Source: Ahrensia sp.
GTDB lineage: Bacteria > Pseudomonadota > Alphaproteobacteria > Rhizobiales > Rhizobiaceae
Length of the DNA stretch: 64,000 nucleotides
Direction of reading: 5' to 3'
NCBI GenBank assembly: GCA_002698425.1
Contig: NZXU01000092.1
Coordinates: forward strand, 1 to 64,000
Below the pieces are notes generated by a model that was given only the letters and a program-made list of their open reading frames with translations, had not been told where the DNA came from and did not search any database. Below are positions 9,991-19,822 of the stretch, piece after piece. Within the stretch, counting starts at the first letter, position 1. Each line of letters opens with the position of its first letter. A program made the translations under genes and the position numbers.

Positions 9991-11166
9991 CTAGCTGTCG
10001 GTTTCCTCAGTCGTCGGCGCTTCTGCACCTGCCGTTTCCTCCTCGGCGTCGAGCGCCTCGCGCATCTGGTCCATCTTGCCATAGGCGTCGTCGACGCCGA
10101 GCAGGTCTTTCGCCCAGCCCAGCATTTCCGCGTCGACATAGTCTTCGGTGCCGTATTCGGCGACGCGGTTCTCGTTTGCCGCCGAGAGAAGGGCCTCGGT
10201 CAGGGCTTCGTCGGTGACCTGATCGGCCAGTTGGTCGATCTGCTCTTGCGCAGTTTGGGCCTGCTGCTGCAGGCCGCCGAGCGTCGTTGCCTCCTGGCTG
10301 GAAAGCGCCGAATTGATCGCGCCGATCTCGTCCTGGACGTTTTCGGCCTCTTCCGTGCTCAGAGAGGACAGATCCAGGTTTTCCAGGTCGCTCAGGCGGC
10401 TTTCGAGGCTGTCGATATCCGGATCGACCGGAGAGAAGCCGTCATAGGTCGTCAAGCCGCCATAGACGGACGCGACCGTGTCCGCGAAGGCGTCCAGGGC
10501 GGGGGCGAGATTGGCCAAGGCTTCCTCGAGGGATTCCGTGGCCTTCTCGTAATTGATCGACGCCATCATGTAGGACTGGATCGCGCCGAGACGCGGATCC
10601 TTGGCGTTCATATAGGCCATGTAGTTGCGGTTGAGCGAGTTGAGCCCGGCCAGCTTGGCACGGAAATTCTTCTCCTTGGCGGGCTTTTGATGCGGCGTGG
10701 GCACGCTTGCCAGCTGGATCTTCGCGGTCGGCGCCTTGGTCGACGGCTTGCTTCTGGAGGCGGTCTTCGTCCTGGTTTTCTCGCGGCCGAATGTCAGCCC
10801 GAGACCGCCCAGCAGCGACTTGCCGTTGTTCTTGGAAGCCGAGGATTTGGATTTCGCGGACAGGGCGCCAAACAGGCCGCCGGACTTGCCATGTCCGCCG
10901 CCGATGCCTTGACCGTTGCTCCGGCTTCCGGCCGATGCGCTGTTGCCGCCGGCATTACCGCCGCCTTTTCCGCCCCCGTTACCACCCCCGTTGCCGCCGC
11001 CATTGCCTCCTCCGTTGCCGCCACCGTTTCCGTTTCCATTGCCGGCCTGTGCGCTGGCGACGGTGCCGAAATCGTATCCGGCCGATGACGGAAGATCCGC
11101 GATCGCGGTCACGGCGAAAACGATGCTGGTGGTGAGAGCGAGTGCCTTTGTGCGGCGGAGATGCAT
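9991..11166 (-). CDS. Exported Gly/Asn-repeat protein with acidic coiled C-terminal half
   Basis: A 391-residue protein. The N-terminus (MHLRRTKALALTTSIVFAVTA) is a Sec-type signal peptide with likely cleavage near SAQA-G. Residues about 42-75 are a run of NGGG-type tetrapeptides encoded by a 12-nt DNA repeat; then comes a basic Ser/Lys-rich linker. The conserved-looking core FRAKLAGLNSLNRNYMAYMN with DPRLGAIQSYMMAS is followed by an acidic, Gln/Glu-rich helical region (residues about 240-390) ending EETDS. I chose ATG at 11166, which has AAGGAA upstream. No enzymatic motif is seen. Other rhizobial genomes carry Gly/Asn-rich exported proteins with a similar core, of unknown role (from memory). 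Confidence 0.8.
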   Translation of the reverse strand: MHLRRTKALALTTSIVFAVTAIADLPSSAGYDFGTVASAQAGNGNGNGGGNGGGNGGGNGGGNGGGKGGGNAGGNSASAGSRSNGQGIGGGHGKSGGLFGALSAKSKSSASKNNGKSLLGGLGLTFGREKTRTKTASRSKPSTKAPTAKIQLASVPTPHQKPAKEKNFRAKLAGLNSLNRNYMAYMNAKDPRLGAIQSYMMASINYEKATESLEEALANLAPALDAFADTVASVYGGLTTYDGFSPVDPDIDSLESRLSDLENLDLSSLSTEEAENVQDEIGAINSALSSQEATTLGGLQQQAQTAQEQIDQLADQVTDEALTEALLSAANENRVAEYGTEDYVDAEMLGWAKDLLGVDDAYGKMDQMREALDAEEETAGAEAPTTEETDS

Positions 11167-11320
11167 GAGTCGGTTCCTTGGTTTTATGGTTCCCACGAAT
11201 CAAAGTTACCCTAGGTAATGGTTTCGGGTGGTTAACGAACAATCAAGGATTTTAACGAGCGGTAACGCGCCATCGCCGGCCGGTGCGTTGCATCGCGGCA
11301 TCAAGCGGACTACATGCGGT

Positions 11321-11740
11321 CCACCAGCCGGCCGGGCGGCCGCGCCCTGCCAGATGCCGAAAGGCGGCGGGCGAGGAAAGTCCGGGCTCCATGGAGACAC
11401 GGTGCCGGATAACGTCCGGCGGGGGTGACCCTAGGGAAAGTGCCACAGAAAGCAAACCGCCCCGCCTGCCTTTCTCGCCGAAACGGCGACGGGAAAGCAG
11501 GCGGGGCAAGGGTGAAAGGGTGGGGTAAGAGCCCACCGCATGGCTGGCAACAGGCATGGCATGGCAAACCCCACCGGGAGCAAGACCGAATAGGGACGGC
11601 GCAGGGCTTCGGCCCGATCCTGTTTCCGGGATGCCGTCCGGGTAGGTTGCTAGAGGCGGGCAGCAATGTCCGTCCCAGAGGAATGGCCGTCACGGTGGCG
11701 ACACCGTACAGAACCCGGCTTACAGGCCGGCTGGTTTTTT
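11321..11740 (+). ncRNA. rnpB: RNase P RNA, bacterial class A
   Basis: The catalytic RNA that matures tRNA 5' ends. Diagnostic conserved blocks are present in order: GAGGAAAGTCCGGGCTCC (P4/P5 side), a GGTGACCCTAGGGAAAGTGCCACAG segment, the AGAGGAATGG block and ACAGAACCCGGCTTACAG near the 3' end. The outermost P1 helix pairs ACCAGCCGGCC (11323-11333) with GGCCGGCTGG (11725-11734), and a run of six T follows as terminator. The exact 5' end is uncertain by a few bases. rnpB near mraZ is usual in rhizobia. Confidence 0.96.
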
Positions 11741-11744
11741 CTAT

Positions 11745-12914
11745 TTACGTGTCCCAGACGACCGGGACGCTTAACGGGCCCCTGAAGGCCCAGCCGACGA
11801 AGGGGATGTCGGTTTCGCCGGCAAGGCGGAGGCCCGGAATCCTGCCGAAGAGTTTTGGCAGCGCCACCTGGGCGATCAACGCTCGCGAAGCCCATGCGCC
11901 GGCGCAGAAATGCGGGCCGGCGCCAAACGAGATCGACTGCGACAGATCGCGCGCGATCCGGAATTCCTCCGGTTCGTCGAACACCGTCTCGTCACGGTTG
12001 CCCGAACCAAACATGAAGAAGAAGCGTTGATCCCGCTTCAGTTCGATGCCGTTGACCCGCGCGTCACGGGCGATACGGCGCGGCGACATGCCGATGGGCG
12101 AGATCCAGCGCGCATATTCCTCGAAAGCGTCGAGCCAGGTTGCTTCACCGCTGCCGATCAGCGCCATCTGGTCCGGGTGGGCGAGTAGCGCCCAGGCCGA
12201 CCCGGCGATGGCGTCGCGCGGCTCGTTCTGACCGCCGGAGATCGCCAGCTTGATGTTGGCGCGGATCTGGTCATCCGCAAGGCCCGCGCACATCTGGACC
12301 GACAGCAGCGAATGATCCGGCGCGGATTTCAATTCGGGAATGCGTTCGTCGATATGCCGGTCGATGGAGGCGGTACAGTCATTGCAGCGCGCCTCGACCG
12401 CCGGGTCGCCCGCATAGTTCGCGCAGCCGTCGATCATGCCCTGGCTGACCCGGTTCATCTCGGCGAAGTCCATGTTGGTCAGGCCGGTTATCACCTTGAG
12501 CGCCTCGGCGGAGAGCGGCAGAGCGTAGTCTGCGACCAGATCGGCTTGTCCGCGCGATACGAGCCCGTCGAGAATTCGGTCGGCGGTGCGCTCAAACTCG
12601 GCCAGCCAGACATCGCGGACGGTCTTCGGCGAGACGGTTGGAAAGATTGCCCTGCGTTCGACGGCATGGGCATCGCCATCCTTGCGCATCAGGTTTTCGC
12701 CCATCAGGCGGGTCATGAGGCCCTGTGGCTGGTCCGAAGAGAAGATGTCGGTTTTCTTCTCGTTGGCGAAGATATCGTCGCGGCGCGTCATCACGGTCGC
12801 GCCGAGCTGTGGCACGAAGGCTATGGGGCAATCGCGGCGCATGTTTTTAAGGTCGGGATAGGGGTCGCGCCAAAAGGCGTCGAGATCGATCTCGTAGACC
12901 GGTGCCGTAGACAC
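11745..12914 (-). CDS. Cytochrome P450
   Basis: A 389-residue soluble bacterial-type P450 haem monooxygenase. The haem-binding loop is SFGAGPHFCAGAWASRA with the thiolate C337. The K-helix ExxR is E266-x-x-R269. The I-helix reads AISGGQNEPRD (226-234) instead of the common AGxxT, a variant known in some CYP families. Substrate unknown; no ferredoxin or reductase gene is adjacent, so electron partners must be elsewhere. It is transcribed toward rnpB and its stop lies only 4-5 nt from the rnpB T-run. It separates rnpB from mraZ, so it looks like a lineage-specific insertion. Confidence 0.95.
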   Translation of the reverse strand: MSTAPVYEIDLDAFWRDPYPDLKNMRRDCPIAFVPQLGATVMTRRDDIFANEKKTDIFSSDQPQGLMTRLMGENLMRKDGDAHAVERRAIFPTVSPKTVRDVWLAEFERTADRILDGLVSRGQADLVADYALPLSAEALKVITGLTNMDFAEMNRVSQGMIDGCANYAGDPAVEARCNDCTASIDRHIDERIPELKSAPDHSLLSVQMCAGLADDQIRANIKLAISGGQNEPRDAIAGSAWALLAHPDQMALIGSGEATWLDAFEEYARWISPIGMSPRRIARDARVNGIELKRDQRFFFMFGSGNRDETVFDEPEEFRIARDLSQSISFGAGPHFCAGAWASRALIAQVALPKLFGRIPGLRLAGETDIPFVGWAFRGPLSVPVVWDT

Positions 12915-13080
12915 TGAACTCCTCCCAGGTTCGCGTGATCCGCATCGGATGCCGGGCGGACGTGACTGTCAAGCCGCCGAATTCGGCCTCCTCAACGGTT
13001 CCTTAAGGTTAATGCGGACATAATGATCCATGCCCGCACTGTGCGCGGCTTCGGCGGCGAATGCGGAATGTGTGTCTTGC

Positions 13081-13115
13081 TCCCATTGATTCCCAAGCTT
13101 GCCCATGTTATCCCA
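13081..13115. promoter_or_regulatory. Four MraZ-box-like direct repeats upstream of the dcw cluster
   Basis: TCCCA at 13081, TCCCA at 13091, GCCCA at 13101 and TCCCA at 13111: four pentamers with exact 5-nt spacers, one per helical turn. On the minus strand they read TGGGA/TGGGC, matching the TGGGN-N5 repeat array bound by MraZ before mraZ in E. coli. They lie 227 nt before the mraZ start, inside the 427-nt gap after the P450 gene. Confidence 0.75.
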
Positions 13116-13284
13116 GAAAGACGAAATTCGAACCGGGCAGGATTGCCTCCTCCATCAGGAATTGCACGCCGCTCGCAAGGGCCGGGCGAAGCGGGGCTCC
13201 TCGTCCCGCGCGGCGCCCTTCGTCCTCTACACGGCGCTTCTCGATGGTCGGCGCGAGGTGAAACCGCCCTGCGCGGCGCGATAA
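13105..13284 (+). CDS. Possible small leader ORF before mraZ
   Basis: An ATG overlapping the last two MraZ boxes opens a 59-codon frame ([14 protein letters not shown] ... [10 protein letters not shown]). It ends 57 nt before mraZ and has two Cys and a basic middle. Codon use is neighbour-like only in the second half. No clear ribosome binding site and no family recognised. If the transcript starts downstream of the MraZ boxes this ORF could not be translated, so it may be just an open stretch in GC-rich leader DNA. Confidence 0.25.
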   Translation: MLSQKDEIRTGQDCLLHQELHAARKGRAKRGSSSRAAPFVLYTALLDGRREVKPPCAAR

Positions 13285-13341
13285 ACGGAAAGTCTTTGTC
13301 GATGGCTTCGGGACGGGCCTTCAGCGGGACGGAAGCGGCGG

Positions 13342-13791
13342 GTGTTTGGCGTGGACCGGTTTCTGTCGAATGCGGTCAACAGGATCGATTCAAAGGGTCG
13401 GGTCTCGGTACCCGCCCTGTTCCGCAATGTGCTGCAGCGGCGTGGGCTGGGGGAGCTCTACGCGCTGCAGGCCATCGACATGCCGGCGATCGATGCCGGC
13501 GGTATGGACCTGCTGGAGCGCTACGAGACGCGCCTGGCGCAGGACGATCCGTTCCTGCGTACATCCGACGACATGTCGATCTTCTGTCACGGGGATGGCG
13601 CTTTCCTGAAACCCGATGCGGAGGGCCGGATCAGCGTGACGGATTTCATCCGCGATCATACCGGGATCACCGACGAGGTCGCCTTTGTCGGGCGCGGCCA
13701 TTTCTTCCAGATGTGGGAGCCGGAACGCTTCCGGGCGTTTCGCGAAGAGGTACGGGCGCGTCTGCGCGCTCAACGCGAGGCGCAGGCGTGA
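13342..13791 (+). CDS. mraZ: Transcriptional regulator MraZ
   Basis: A 149-residue AbrB-fold DNA-binding protein that autoregulates the division/cell wall operon. Both copies of the internal repeat are visible: [20 protein letters not shown] (first) and [21 protein letters not shown] (second). GTG at 13342 has GGAAG six nt upstream. GTG at 13351 (MDRFLSN) also fits the family N-terminus. The stop codon overlaps the rsmH start (GTGA), so the two are translationally coupled. Candidate operators lie at 13081-13115. Confidence 0.95.
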   Translation: MFGVDRFLSNAVNRIDSKGRVSVPALFRNVLQRRGLGELYALQAIDMPAIDAGGMDLLERYETRLAQDDPFLRTSDDMSIFCHGDGAFLKPDAEGRISVTDFIRDHTGITDEVAFVGRGHFFQMWEPERFRAFREEVRARLRAQREAQA

Positions 13792-14792
13792 ACGGGGACC
13801 GCCACATTCCGGTCATGCTCGACGAGGTCGTCGCGGCGCTGAAGCCGGCCGCTGGCGAGCACGTGGTCGACGGCACCTTCGGCGCGGGCGGCTATTCGCG
13901 CGCGCTCCTGGAACGCGGCGCCCGTGTCAGCGGTTTCGACCAGGATCCGGATGTCATCCGCGATGCTCAGCCGATGCTGGCCGAATTCGAGGGGCGGCTG
14001 GACCTGATCCATGCGCCGTTCTCTCACATGGACGAGCATTTCGACGAGGCGAGCATCGACGGGGTCGTGCTCGATATCGGCGTTTCGTCGATGCAGATCG
14101 ACCAGGCGGAGCGCGGCTTCTCGTTCCAGAAGGACGGGCCGCTCGACATGCGCATGGCGCAGTCGGGGCTGAGCGCCGCGGATGTGGTCAATAATTTCGC
14201 CGTATCCGATCTGACGCGCATTGTCGGTATTCTGGGCGAGGAGCGCCATGCAGGCCGTGTCGCCCGTGCGATCGAGAGGGAGCGCGCGCTCGGGCCGATC
14301 GAGACCACGAGGCATCTGGCGAAGGTCGTCGAGAAGGCGGTCGGGCGCGGGCCGAAGGACAAGATCCACCCGGCGACGCGGACCTTCCAGGGGCTTCGAA
14401 TCTTCGTCAATGACGAACTCGGCGAACTCGGCCGGGCGCTGTTCGCCGCCGAGCGCATTCTGAAGCCGGGCGGTCGACTTGTCGTCGTTACCTTCCATTC
14501 GCTCGAAGACCGGATCGTCAAGCGCTTCTTCCAGGATCGCTTCGGCGGCACCGGCGGTTCCCGGCACATGCCGGAGGTCTCGGCCACGCCGGCGACGTTC
14601 CGTGCCGAGGGCAAGGCAATGATCAAGGCGTCCGACGCCGAGGCAGAGCGCAATCCGCGCGCCCGTTCGGCGAAGTTGAGGGCGGGCATTCGAACCGCCG
14701 TCGCGGCGCAGCCGGCCGATATGGCGCTGTTCGGCTTGCCGGACCTGCCGTGGCCGAAACGCAAAGGCGAGACAGGGAGAAGGATATCATGA
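13788..14792 (+). CDS. rsmH: 16S rRNA (cytosine1402-N4)-methyltransferase RsmH (MraW)
   Basis: A 334-residue SAM-dependent enzyme that methylates N4 of C1402 in the 30S P site. Visible: [13 protein letters not shown]-site [60 protein letters not shown] and [15 protein letters not shown]. The start is the GTG inside the mraZ stop (GTGA overlap). Its own stop overlaps the ftsL start (ATGA). Confidence 0.97.
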   Translation: MNGDRHIPVMLDEVVAALKPAAGEHVVDGTFGAGGYSRALLERGARVSGFDQDPDVIRDAQPMLAEFEGRLDLIHAPFSHMDEHFDEASIDGVVLDIGVSSMQIDQAERGFSFQKDGPLDMRMAQSGLSAADVVNNFAVSDLTRIVGILGEERHAGRVARAIERERALGPIETTRHLAKVVEKAVGRGPKDKIHPATRTFQGLRIFVNDELGELGRALFAAERILKPGGRLVVVTFHSLEDRIVKRFFQDRFGGTGGSRHMPEVSATPATFRAEGKAMIKASDAEAERNPRARSAKLRAGIRTAVAAQPADMALFGLPDLPWPKRKGETGRRIS

Positions 14793-15160
14793 TCCGGATC
14801 GTCAATATCGTGCTCGTCGTACTGATGCTGGGCGCGGCAACATGGACCTATGCCGTCAAGCATCGGGCCGAGCGCAATGTCGCCGAGATCAACGAGCTCG
14901 AGCGGCGCATCAAGCTCGAAAAAGAATCGATCGACCTGCTGCAGGCGGACTGGGCCTATCTCAGCCAGCCCTCGCGGCTGAAAACGCTGGCCGACCAATA
15001 TGGCGAGCAATTGCAGCTTCAGCAGACCGAACCGCAGCAGATCGTCCATCCGAACGAACTGCCGGCCGCGCCAGAAATTCCTCAGAATGACGGGATCGCC
15101 GACATCATCGCCAGCCAGATGCCGGACCAGCTGACCACCGGCAGCGTGGAGGGCAACTGA
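14789..15160 (+). CDS. ftsL: Cell division protein FtsL
   Basis: A 123-residue bitopic inner-membrane protein of the FtsQLB/FtsWI division complex. Residues about 2-20 form the transmembrane helix, followed by a periplasmic coiled-coil ([40 protein letters not shown]), the signature region in alphaproteobacteria. ATG at 14789 overlaps the rsmH stop, and its last base overlaps the ftsI start. Confidence 0.93.
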   Translation: MIRIVNIVLVVLMLGAATWTYAVKHRAERNVAEINELERRIKLEKESIDLLQADWAYLSQPSRLKTLADQYGEQLQLQQTEPQQIVHPNELPAAPEIPQNDGIADIIASQMPDQLTTGSVEGN

Positions 15161-16827
15161 TGAAAGCCGCCCAAGCATCGACACATGCCCGTCCGGTGTC
15201 CCGCAGCAAGTCGCGGATGGTCATCGCCATCGCCTGCTTCTTTGGCGTCTATGCCGTGATCGGCGGGCGTCTGGTGCAATATGGTCTGGCGACTGTCGAC
15301 CAGGGGCAGCATTTCGCCGCGACCGACCGCAGCCTCGCCTCGCGGCCGGATATTGTCGATCGTAACGGCGACGTGCTGGCGACGGACATCCATGTCGCCT
15401 CGCTCTATGGCGAGCCGCGCCGCATCGTCGATGCCGACGAAGCCGTAGAGGCGCTCTCCTCCGTCCTCCCGGATGTCGACTACAAGGAATGGCACCGGAA
15501 ACTGTCGTCGGGGGCTGGATTCGTCTGGCTCCGGCGCGAATTGACGCCGCGCCAGCAGGCCGATGTCCTGGCGCTCGGCATTCCCGGCCTCGGTTTCCGC
15601 ACCGAGAAACGCCGCTTCTATCCGGGCGGGCCGCTTGCGTCGCATATTCTCGGGCTCGTCAATATCGACAATGCCGGCATTGCGGGGCTGGAAAAATATA
15701 TCGACGACCAGGGCCTCGGCACCATGCAGGATCTCGGTCTCGACGTGGCGACCGATCTTGCTCCGGTGAAACTGTCGCTCGATGCGCGCGTGCAATATAT
15801 CGTGCGTGACGAACTGAACCACGCGCTTGACCTTTACCAGGCGATCGCCGCGGGCGCCGTCGTGCTGAATGTCAGGACCGGCGAGGTTGTGGCGATGGCG
15901 TCGCTGCCGGACTATGATCCGAACAACCCGTTCAACGCGCTCGACAAGGACCGGCTGAACCGCATGTCGGGCGGCGTTTTCGAGATGGGCTCGACCTTCA
16001 AGAGCTTCACGACCGCGATGGCGCTCGACTCGGGCATGGTCAACATGAACTCCCGGGTCGATACGCGACCGTTCCGCGTGGCCGGCTACACGATCAAGGA
16101 ATTCCACAACAAGGGCAGCTCGCTCACCGTTCCGGAAATCTTCAAATATTCCTCGAATGTCGGCTCGGCGCGGGAGGCGGACATGGTCGGTGTCGAGGGG
16201 CACAAGGCGTTCCTGACCCGGCTCGGCCTGCTCAGCCGGCTGGACACGGAACTGCCCGAGGTCGCCACTCCGACCCAGCCACAGGAATGGAAGAAGATCA
16301 ACTCGATGACGATCTCCTTCGGACACGGAGTCGCGACGACACCCCTGAACACGGCGGTCGCCGCGGCCGCGTTGATGAATGGCGGCTGGCTGATCCCGCC
16401 AACCTTCCTGCCGCGCAGCGCGGCGGAGGCGCAAGGCCTCGCCAAACGCGTGATCTCCGAACAGACCAGCGACAACATGCGCGAACTGTTCGATCTCAAC
16501 GGCGCCCATGGATCGGGACGGCAGGCGCTGGTGGAGGGGTACGACGTCGGCGGCAAGACCGGGACGGCGGAAAAGGTGATCAACGGCCGCTATGTCGGCA
16601 ACAAGCGCTTCAACGCCTATCTCGCCTCCTTCCCGATCAGGGACCCGGAATATATCGTGCTGGTCGTCGTGGACGACCCCAAGCCGGTGCCGGGATCGGG
16701 GCAGGGCGCGACAGCGGCCTCCAACGCCGCGCCGACCGCGGGCGCGATCATCCGCCGCGCCGCGCCGCTGCTGGGCCTCACTCCGGAATTCGGCAAGGGC
16801 GATGACGCCTTGCTCGTGTCGTATTGA
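15160..16827 (+). CDS. ftsI: Septal peptidoglycan transpeptidase FtsI (PBP3)
   Basis: A 555-residue class B penicillin-binding protein that cross-links septal peptidoglycan as partner of FtsW. A short cytoplasmic tail and one transmembrane helix (about 20-38) precede the pedestal domain and the transpeptidase domain. The latter has S278 in GSTFK, the SSN motif at 331-333 and K466 in GGKTGTAEK. It starts on the last base of the ftsL stop (TGATG). murE follows after 47 nt. Confidence 0.97.
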   Translation: MKAAQASTHARPVSRSKSRMVIAIACFFGVYAVIGGRLVQYGLATVDQGQHFAATDRSLASRPDIVDRNGDVLATDIHVASLYGEPRRIVDADEAVEALSSVLPDVDYKEWHRKLSSGAGFVWLRRELTPRQQADVLALGIPGLGFRTEKRRFYPGGPLASHILGLVNIDNAGIAGLEKYIDDQGLGTMQDLGLDVATDLAPVKLSLDARVQYIVRDELNHALDLYQAIAAGAVVLNVRTGEVVAMASLPDYDPNNPFNALDKDRLNRMSGGVFEMGSTFKSFTTAMALDSGMVNMNSRVDTRPFRVAGYTIKEFHNKGSSLTVPEIFKYSSNVGSAREADMVGVEGHKAFLTRLGLLSRLDTELPEVATPTQPQEWKKINSMTISFGHGVATTPLNTAVAAAALMNGGWLIPPTFLPRSAAEAQGLAKRVISEQTSDNMRELFDLNGAHGSGRQALVEGYDVGGKTGTAEKVINGRYVGNKRFNAYLASFPIRDPEYIVLVVVDDPKPVPGSGQGATAASNAAPTAGAIIRRAAPLLGLTPEFGKGDDALLVSY

Positions 16828-16874
16828 CGTTTAAACAGGCGTAGGGAAACGAATCGGAGAGAACCGGGCTCACT

Positions 16875-18332
16875 ATGCGTTTGCAGGATCTGGACGGACT
16901 TTCATTTGCAAACGCCGCAACGTCGCCGGCCGAATTAGACTTTTCGGGCGTGACCGCGGATTCCCGCAAGGTCGTGCCGGGCGATCTCTTTGTCGCCCTT
17001 GCCGGCTCGAAGGCCGATGGCGCGGCCTATGCGAAATCCGCCGAGGATGCCGGCGCGGTCGCTGTTCTGTGCGGAACGGATGCGGATGTCGGTGTGGTCT
17101 CGGTTCCGGTGATCCGTTCGGACGATCCGCGCCGGGCGCTTGCCCTGATCGCGGCGAAACTCTACGCACCGCAACCCGGGACCGTCGTCGCGGTGACCGG
17201 CACGGCGGGAAAGACCTCCGTCGCGGCATTCACGCGCCAGATCTACGCCCATGCGGGGCAAAACGCGGCCAGTCTCGGCACCACCGGCGTCGTCTCGCCA
17301 AAACTGACGATCGCGGATTCGCTGACGACACCCGATCCGGTGATGCTGCACACGATCCTGCGCGATCTTGCTCGCCTCGGCACGACGCATGCCGCGATGG
17401 AAGCGTCGAGCCATGGCCTCGACCAGCGGCGTCTGGACGGCGTGAAGCTCGCAGCTGGCGGGTTCACCAATCTCGGCCGCGATCACATGGACTATCACCC
17501 GACGGTGGATGACTATCTCGCGGCGAAGATGCGCCTGTTCGACACGCTTCTGGAAAAAGGACAGCCCGCAGTGATCTACGCGGACGACATCTATTCCGGG
17601 CAGGCCATCGAAAAGGCCACGCAAGCCGGTCTCGATGTCCTGACCGTCGGGCGCAAGGGCGATTTCATTTCGCTGAAGCGGGTCGAGCACGAGCGCTACC
17701 GGCAGGTGCTCGAACTCGTGCATGATCGGGAAACCTATCGCGTGGAACTGCCGCTGGCCGGCGACTTCCAGGTCGCCAATGCGCTGGTCGCCGCAGGGCT
17801 GGCCATCGCAACCGGCATCGCGCCCGCGTCTGCATTCGCGGCGCTGGAAAAACTGCAAGGCGCGCCGGGGCGGCTCGATCTCGTGGCGCATCTGGACAAT
17901 GGCGCGCTCGTCTATGTTGATTACGCCCACAAGCCGGAAGCGTTGGAACAGGTGCTTCTTTCGGTCAGGCCCTTTACCTCCGGCGAGATCGTCGTGGTCT
18001 TCGGCGCTGGCGGTGACCGCGATCCGGGCAAGCGGCCGATCATGGGCGGGATCGCGCACCGTCTTGCCGACAGGGTCTATGTGACCGACGACAATCCGCG
18101 TTCGGAAGATCCCGCGACGATCCGCGCCGCGATCCTCGAGACCGCGCCCGGCGCGGTGGAAATCGGCGACCGACGCGAGGCGATCCGAACCGCGATCGCA
18201 TCGCTGCAGCGCGGCGATACGCTGATCATCGCGGGCAAGGGACACGAGACCGGCCAGACCGCGAAGGGCGTGACGGTGCATTTCTCCGACCACGAGGAAG
18301 CGCGGGCGGCAATCGGCGGAGCGGCGGCGTGA
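16875..18332 (+). CDS. murE: UDP-MurNAc-tripeptide synthetase (meso-DAP adding)
   Basis: A 485-residue ATP-dependent Mur ligase adding meso-diaminopimelate to UDP-MurNAc-L-Ala-D-Glu. The P-loop is [24 protein letters not shown] and [14 protein letters not shown] are present, and the DAP-specificity motif DDNPRSEDP is intact, so the cell wall is the usual Gram-negative A1-gamma type. The stop overlaps the murF start by 4 nt. Confidence 0.97.
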   Translation: MRLQDLDGLSFANAATSPAELDFSGVTADSRKVVPGDLFVALAGSKADGAAYAKSAEDAGAVAVLCGTDADVGVVSVPVIRSDDPRRALALIAAKLYAPQPGTVVAVTGTAGKTSVAAFTRQIYAHAGQNAASLGTTGVVSPKLTIADSLTTPDPVMLHTILRDLARLGTTHAAMEASSHGLDQRRLDGVKLAAGGFTNLGRDHMDYHPTVDDYLAAKMRLFDTLLEKGQPAVIYADDIYSGQAIEKATQAGLDVLTVGRKGDFISLKRVEHERYRQVLELVHDRETYRVELPLAGDFQVANALVAAGLAIATGIAPASAFAALEKLQGAPGRLDLVAHLDNGALVYVDYAHKPEALEQVLLSVRPFTSGEIVVVFGAGGDRDPGKRPIMGGIAHRLADRVYVTDDNPRSEDPATIRAAILETAPGAVEIGDRREAIRTAIASLQRGDTLIIAGKGHETGQTAKGVTVHFSDHEEARAAIGGAAA

Positions 18333-19774
18333 CGGATATGGGAGCCGATACGATGACCGCGCCGCTGTGGACCGGCGAAGAGATGGCGCGCGCCATGGAA
18401 GCGCGCCCGATCCACGAGGCCCCGGCGGCGGTGACCGGCATTTCCATCGACAGCCGCACGCTGAAGCCGGGCGACGCATTCTTCGCCATCAAGGGTGACC
18501 GGTTCGACGGCCACGATTATGCAACCGCCGCGGCCGCGGCAGGCGCTTCCGTTCTCGTCGTCTCGGAGGCGCGGCTGCCGGCGCTCGGTCGGATGACGGT
18601 ACCTATCATGGTGGTTGACGAAGTGCTGCTCGGGCTCGCCCGCCTTGGCATCGCGGCGCGGGAACGGACCAAGGGGCAGGTCATCGCGGTGACCGGCTCG
18701 GCCGGAAAGACGACGACCAAGGAGGCGCTGCGCCACGTGCTCGCCATGTCCGGCAAGGTGCATGCGTCGGCGGCGTCCTTCAACAATCACTGGGGCGTGC
18801 CGCTGACGCTAGCGCGGATGCCGGCCGACACGGATTTCGGCGTCTTCGAGATCGGCATGAACCATCCCGGCGAGATCGAGCCGCTGGTGAAGCTGGTGCG
18901 GCCGCATATCGCCATCATCACGCTGATCGCGGCGGCGCATCTGGGCTTCTTCAAGGATCTCGACGAGATCGCCCATGCCAAGGCGGAGATCTTCTCGGGC
19001 GTCGTGAAGGGCGGGCACGCGCTGCTCAACCGCGACGATGCGCGTTACAAGCTGCTGCACAAGCTGGCGGGCCAGGCGGGCGTATCGCATATCCATGGCT
19101 TCGGCGCGCATGACCGCGCCGACGTGCGGCTTCTCAACGCGAAATATCTGGATGACGGATCGCTCGTGACCGCCAAGGTGTTCGACGAGGAAGTCACAGC
19201 GCGGATCGGCGTTCCGGGACGCCACATGGTGCAGAACGCGCTTGCGGTGCTTGGCGCGGCGCAACTGGCCGGCGCGGATCTGGGCAAGGCATGCGAGGCG
19301 CTGTCGACATTGCAGGCGGAGAAGGGGCGGGGCCAGCGTCATCGGCTGAAGGTCGGCGACGGGGTCTTCACGCTGATCGACGAGAGTTACAACGCCAATC
19401 CGACCTCGATGGAGGCGGCGCTGGATCTGCTCGCTTCCGCGCCGCTCGAGGATGGCGGCCGGCGCATCGCGGTGCTCGGCGACATGCTCGAACTCGGCGA
19501 TCATTCGCGTGACCTGCACATGAAGCTCGCCGGCCCGGTCAAGGCCGGCGGGATCGACCGGCTCTATCTCGCCGGCCCGGAGATCAAGGTACTGGCCGAG
19601 GCCGTGACGGATGACATGGATTGCGACTATGAAGAGACGGTGGACGGACTGGCTGACAGGCTTGTCGCGGCGCCGCGTCCCGGCGACGTGTTCATGGTCA
19701 AGTCGTCCAACGGAATCGGGTTTTCGCGCATCGTGAAAGCGTTTCTGGATAAATATCCGCGCGCCGACGCGTGA
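18329..19774 (+). CDS. murF: UDP-MurNAc-tripeptide - D-alanyl-D-alanine ligase
   Basis: A 481-residue Mur ligase that adds D-Ala-D-Ala to complete the pentapeptide. The P-loop is [14 protein letters not shown], with [14 protein letters not shown] and the central [11 protein letters not shown] motif. GTG at 18329 overlaps the murE stop; ATG codons at 18338 and 18353 are in-frame alternatives, and the latter would remove the first eight residues. Coupled translation argues for 18329. Confidence 0.96.
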   Translation: MTDMGADTMTAPLWTGEEMARAMEARPIHEAPAAVTGISIDSRTLKPGDAFFAIKGDRFDGHDYATAAAAAGASVLVVSEARLPALGRMTVPIMVVDEVLLGLARLGIAARERTKGQVIAVTGSAGKTTTKEALRHVLAMSGKVHASAASFNNHWGVPLTLARMPADTDFGVFEIGMNHPGEIEPLVKLVRPHIAIITLIAAAHLGFFKDLDEIAHAKAEIFSGVVKGGHALLNRDDARYKLLHKLAGQAGVSHIHGFGAHDRADVRLLNAKYLDDGSLVTAKVFDEEVTARIGVPGRHMVQNALAVLGAAQLAGADLGKACEALSTLQAEKGRGQRHRLKVGDGVFTLIDESYNANPTSMEAALDLLASAPLEDGGRRIAVLGDMLELGDHSRDLHMKLAGPVKAGGIDRLYLAGPEIKVLAEAVTDDMDCDYEETVDGLADRLVAAPRPGDVFMVKSSNGIGFSRIVKAFLDKYPRADA

Positions 19775-19822
19775 CGGGAAACTCCGCATGACCCGGCATT
19801 GCCGGAGGGGGATTGGGAAAAG

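Noticed and set aside
10965..11040. Regular repeats resembling a CRISPR array
   Set aside because: They are 12-nt in-frame repeats encoding NGGG without unique spacers.
9772..11088. 438-codon open frame on the plus strand
   Set aside because: Antisense to the Gly/Asn-repeat gene and overlapping msrQ; the minus-strand gene has a signal peptide, ribosome binding site and sensible composition.
11425..12030. 201-codon open frame on the plus strand
   Set aside because: It crosses the conserved core of RNase P RNA and the end of the P450 gene.
13003..13015. Possible CtrA site near TTAAGGTTAA before mraZ
   Set aside because: The two TTAA blocks are 2 nt apart instead of the 7 nt required by the CtrA consensus.
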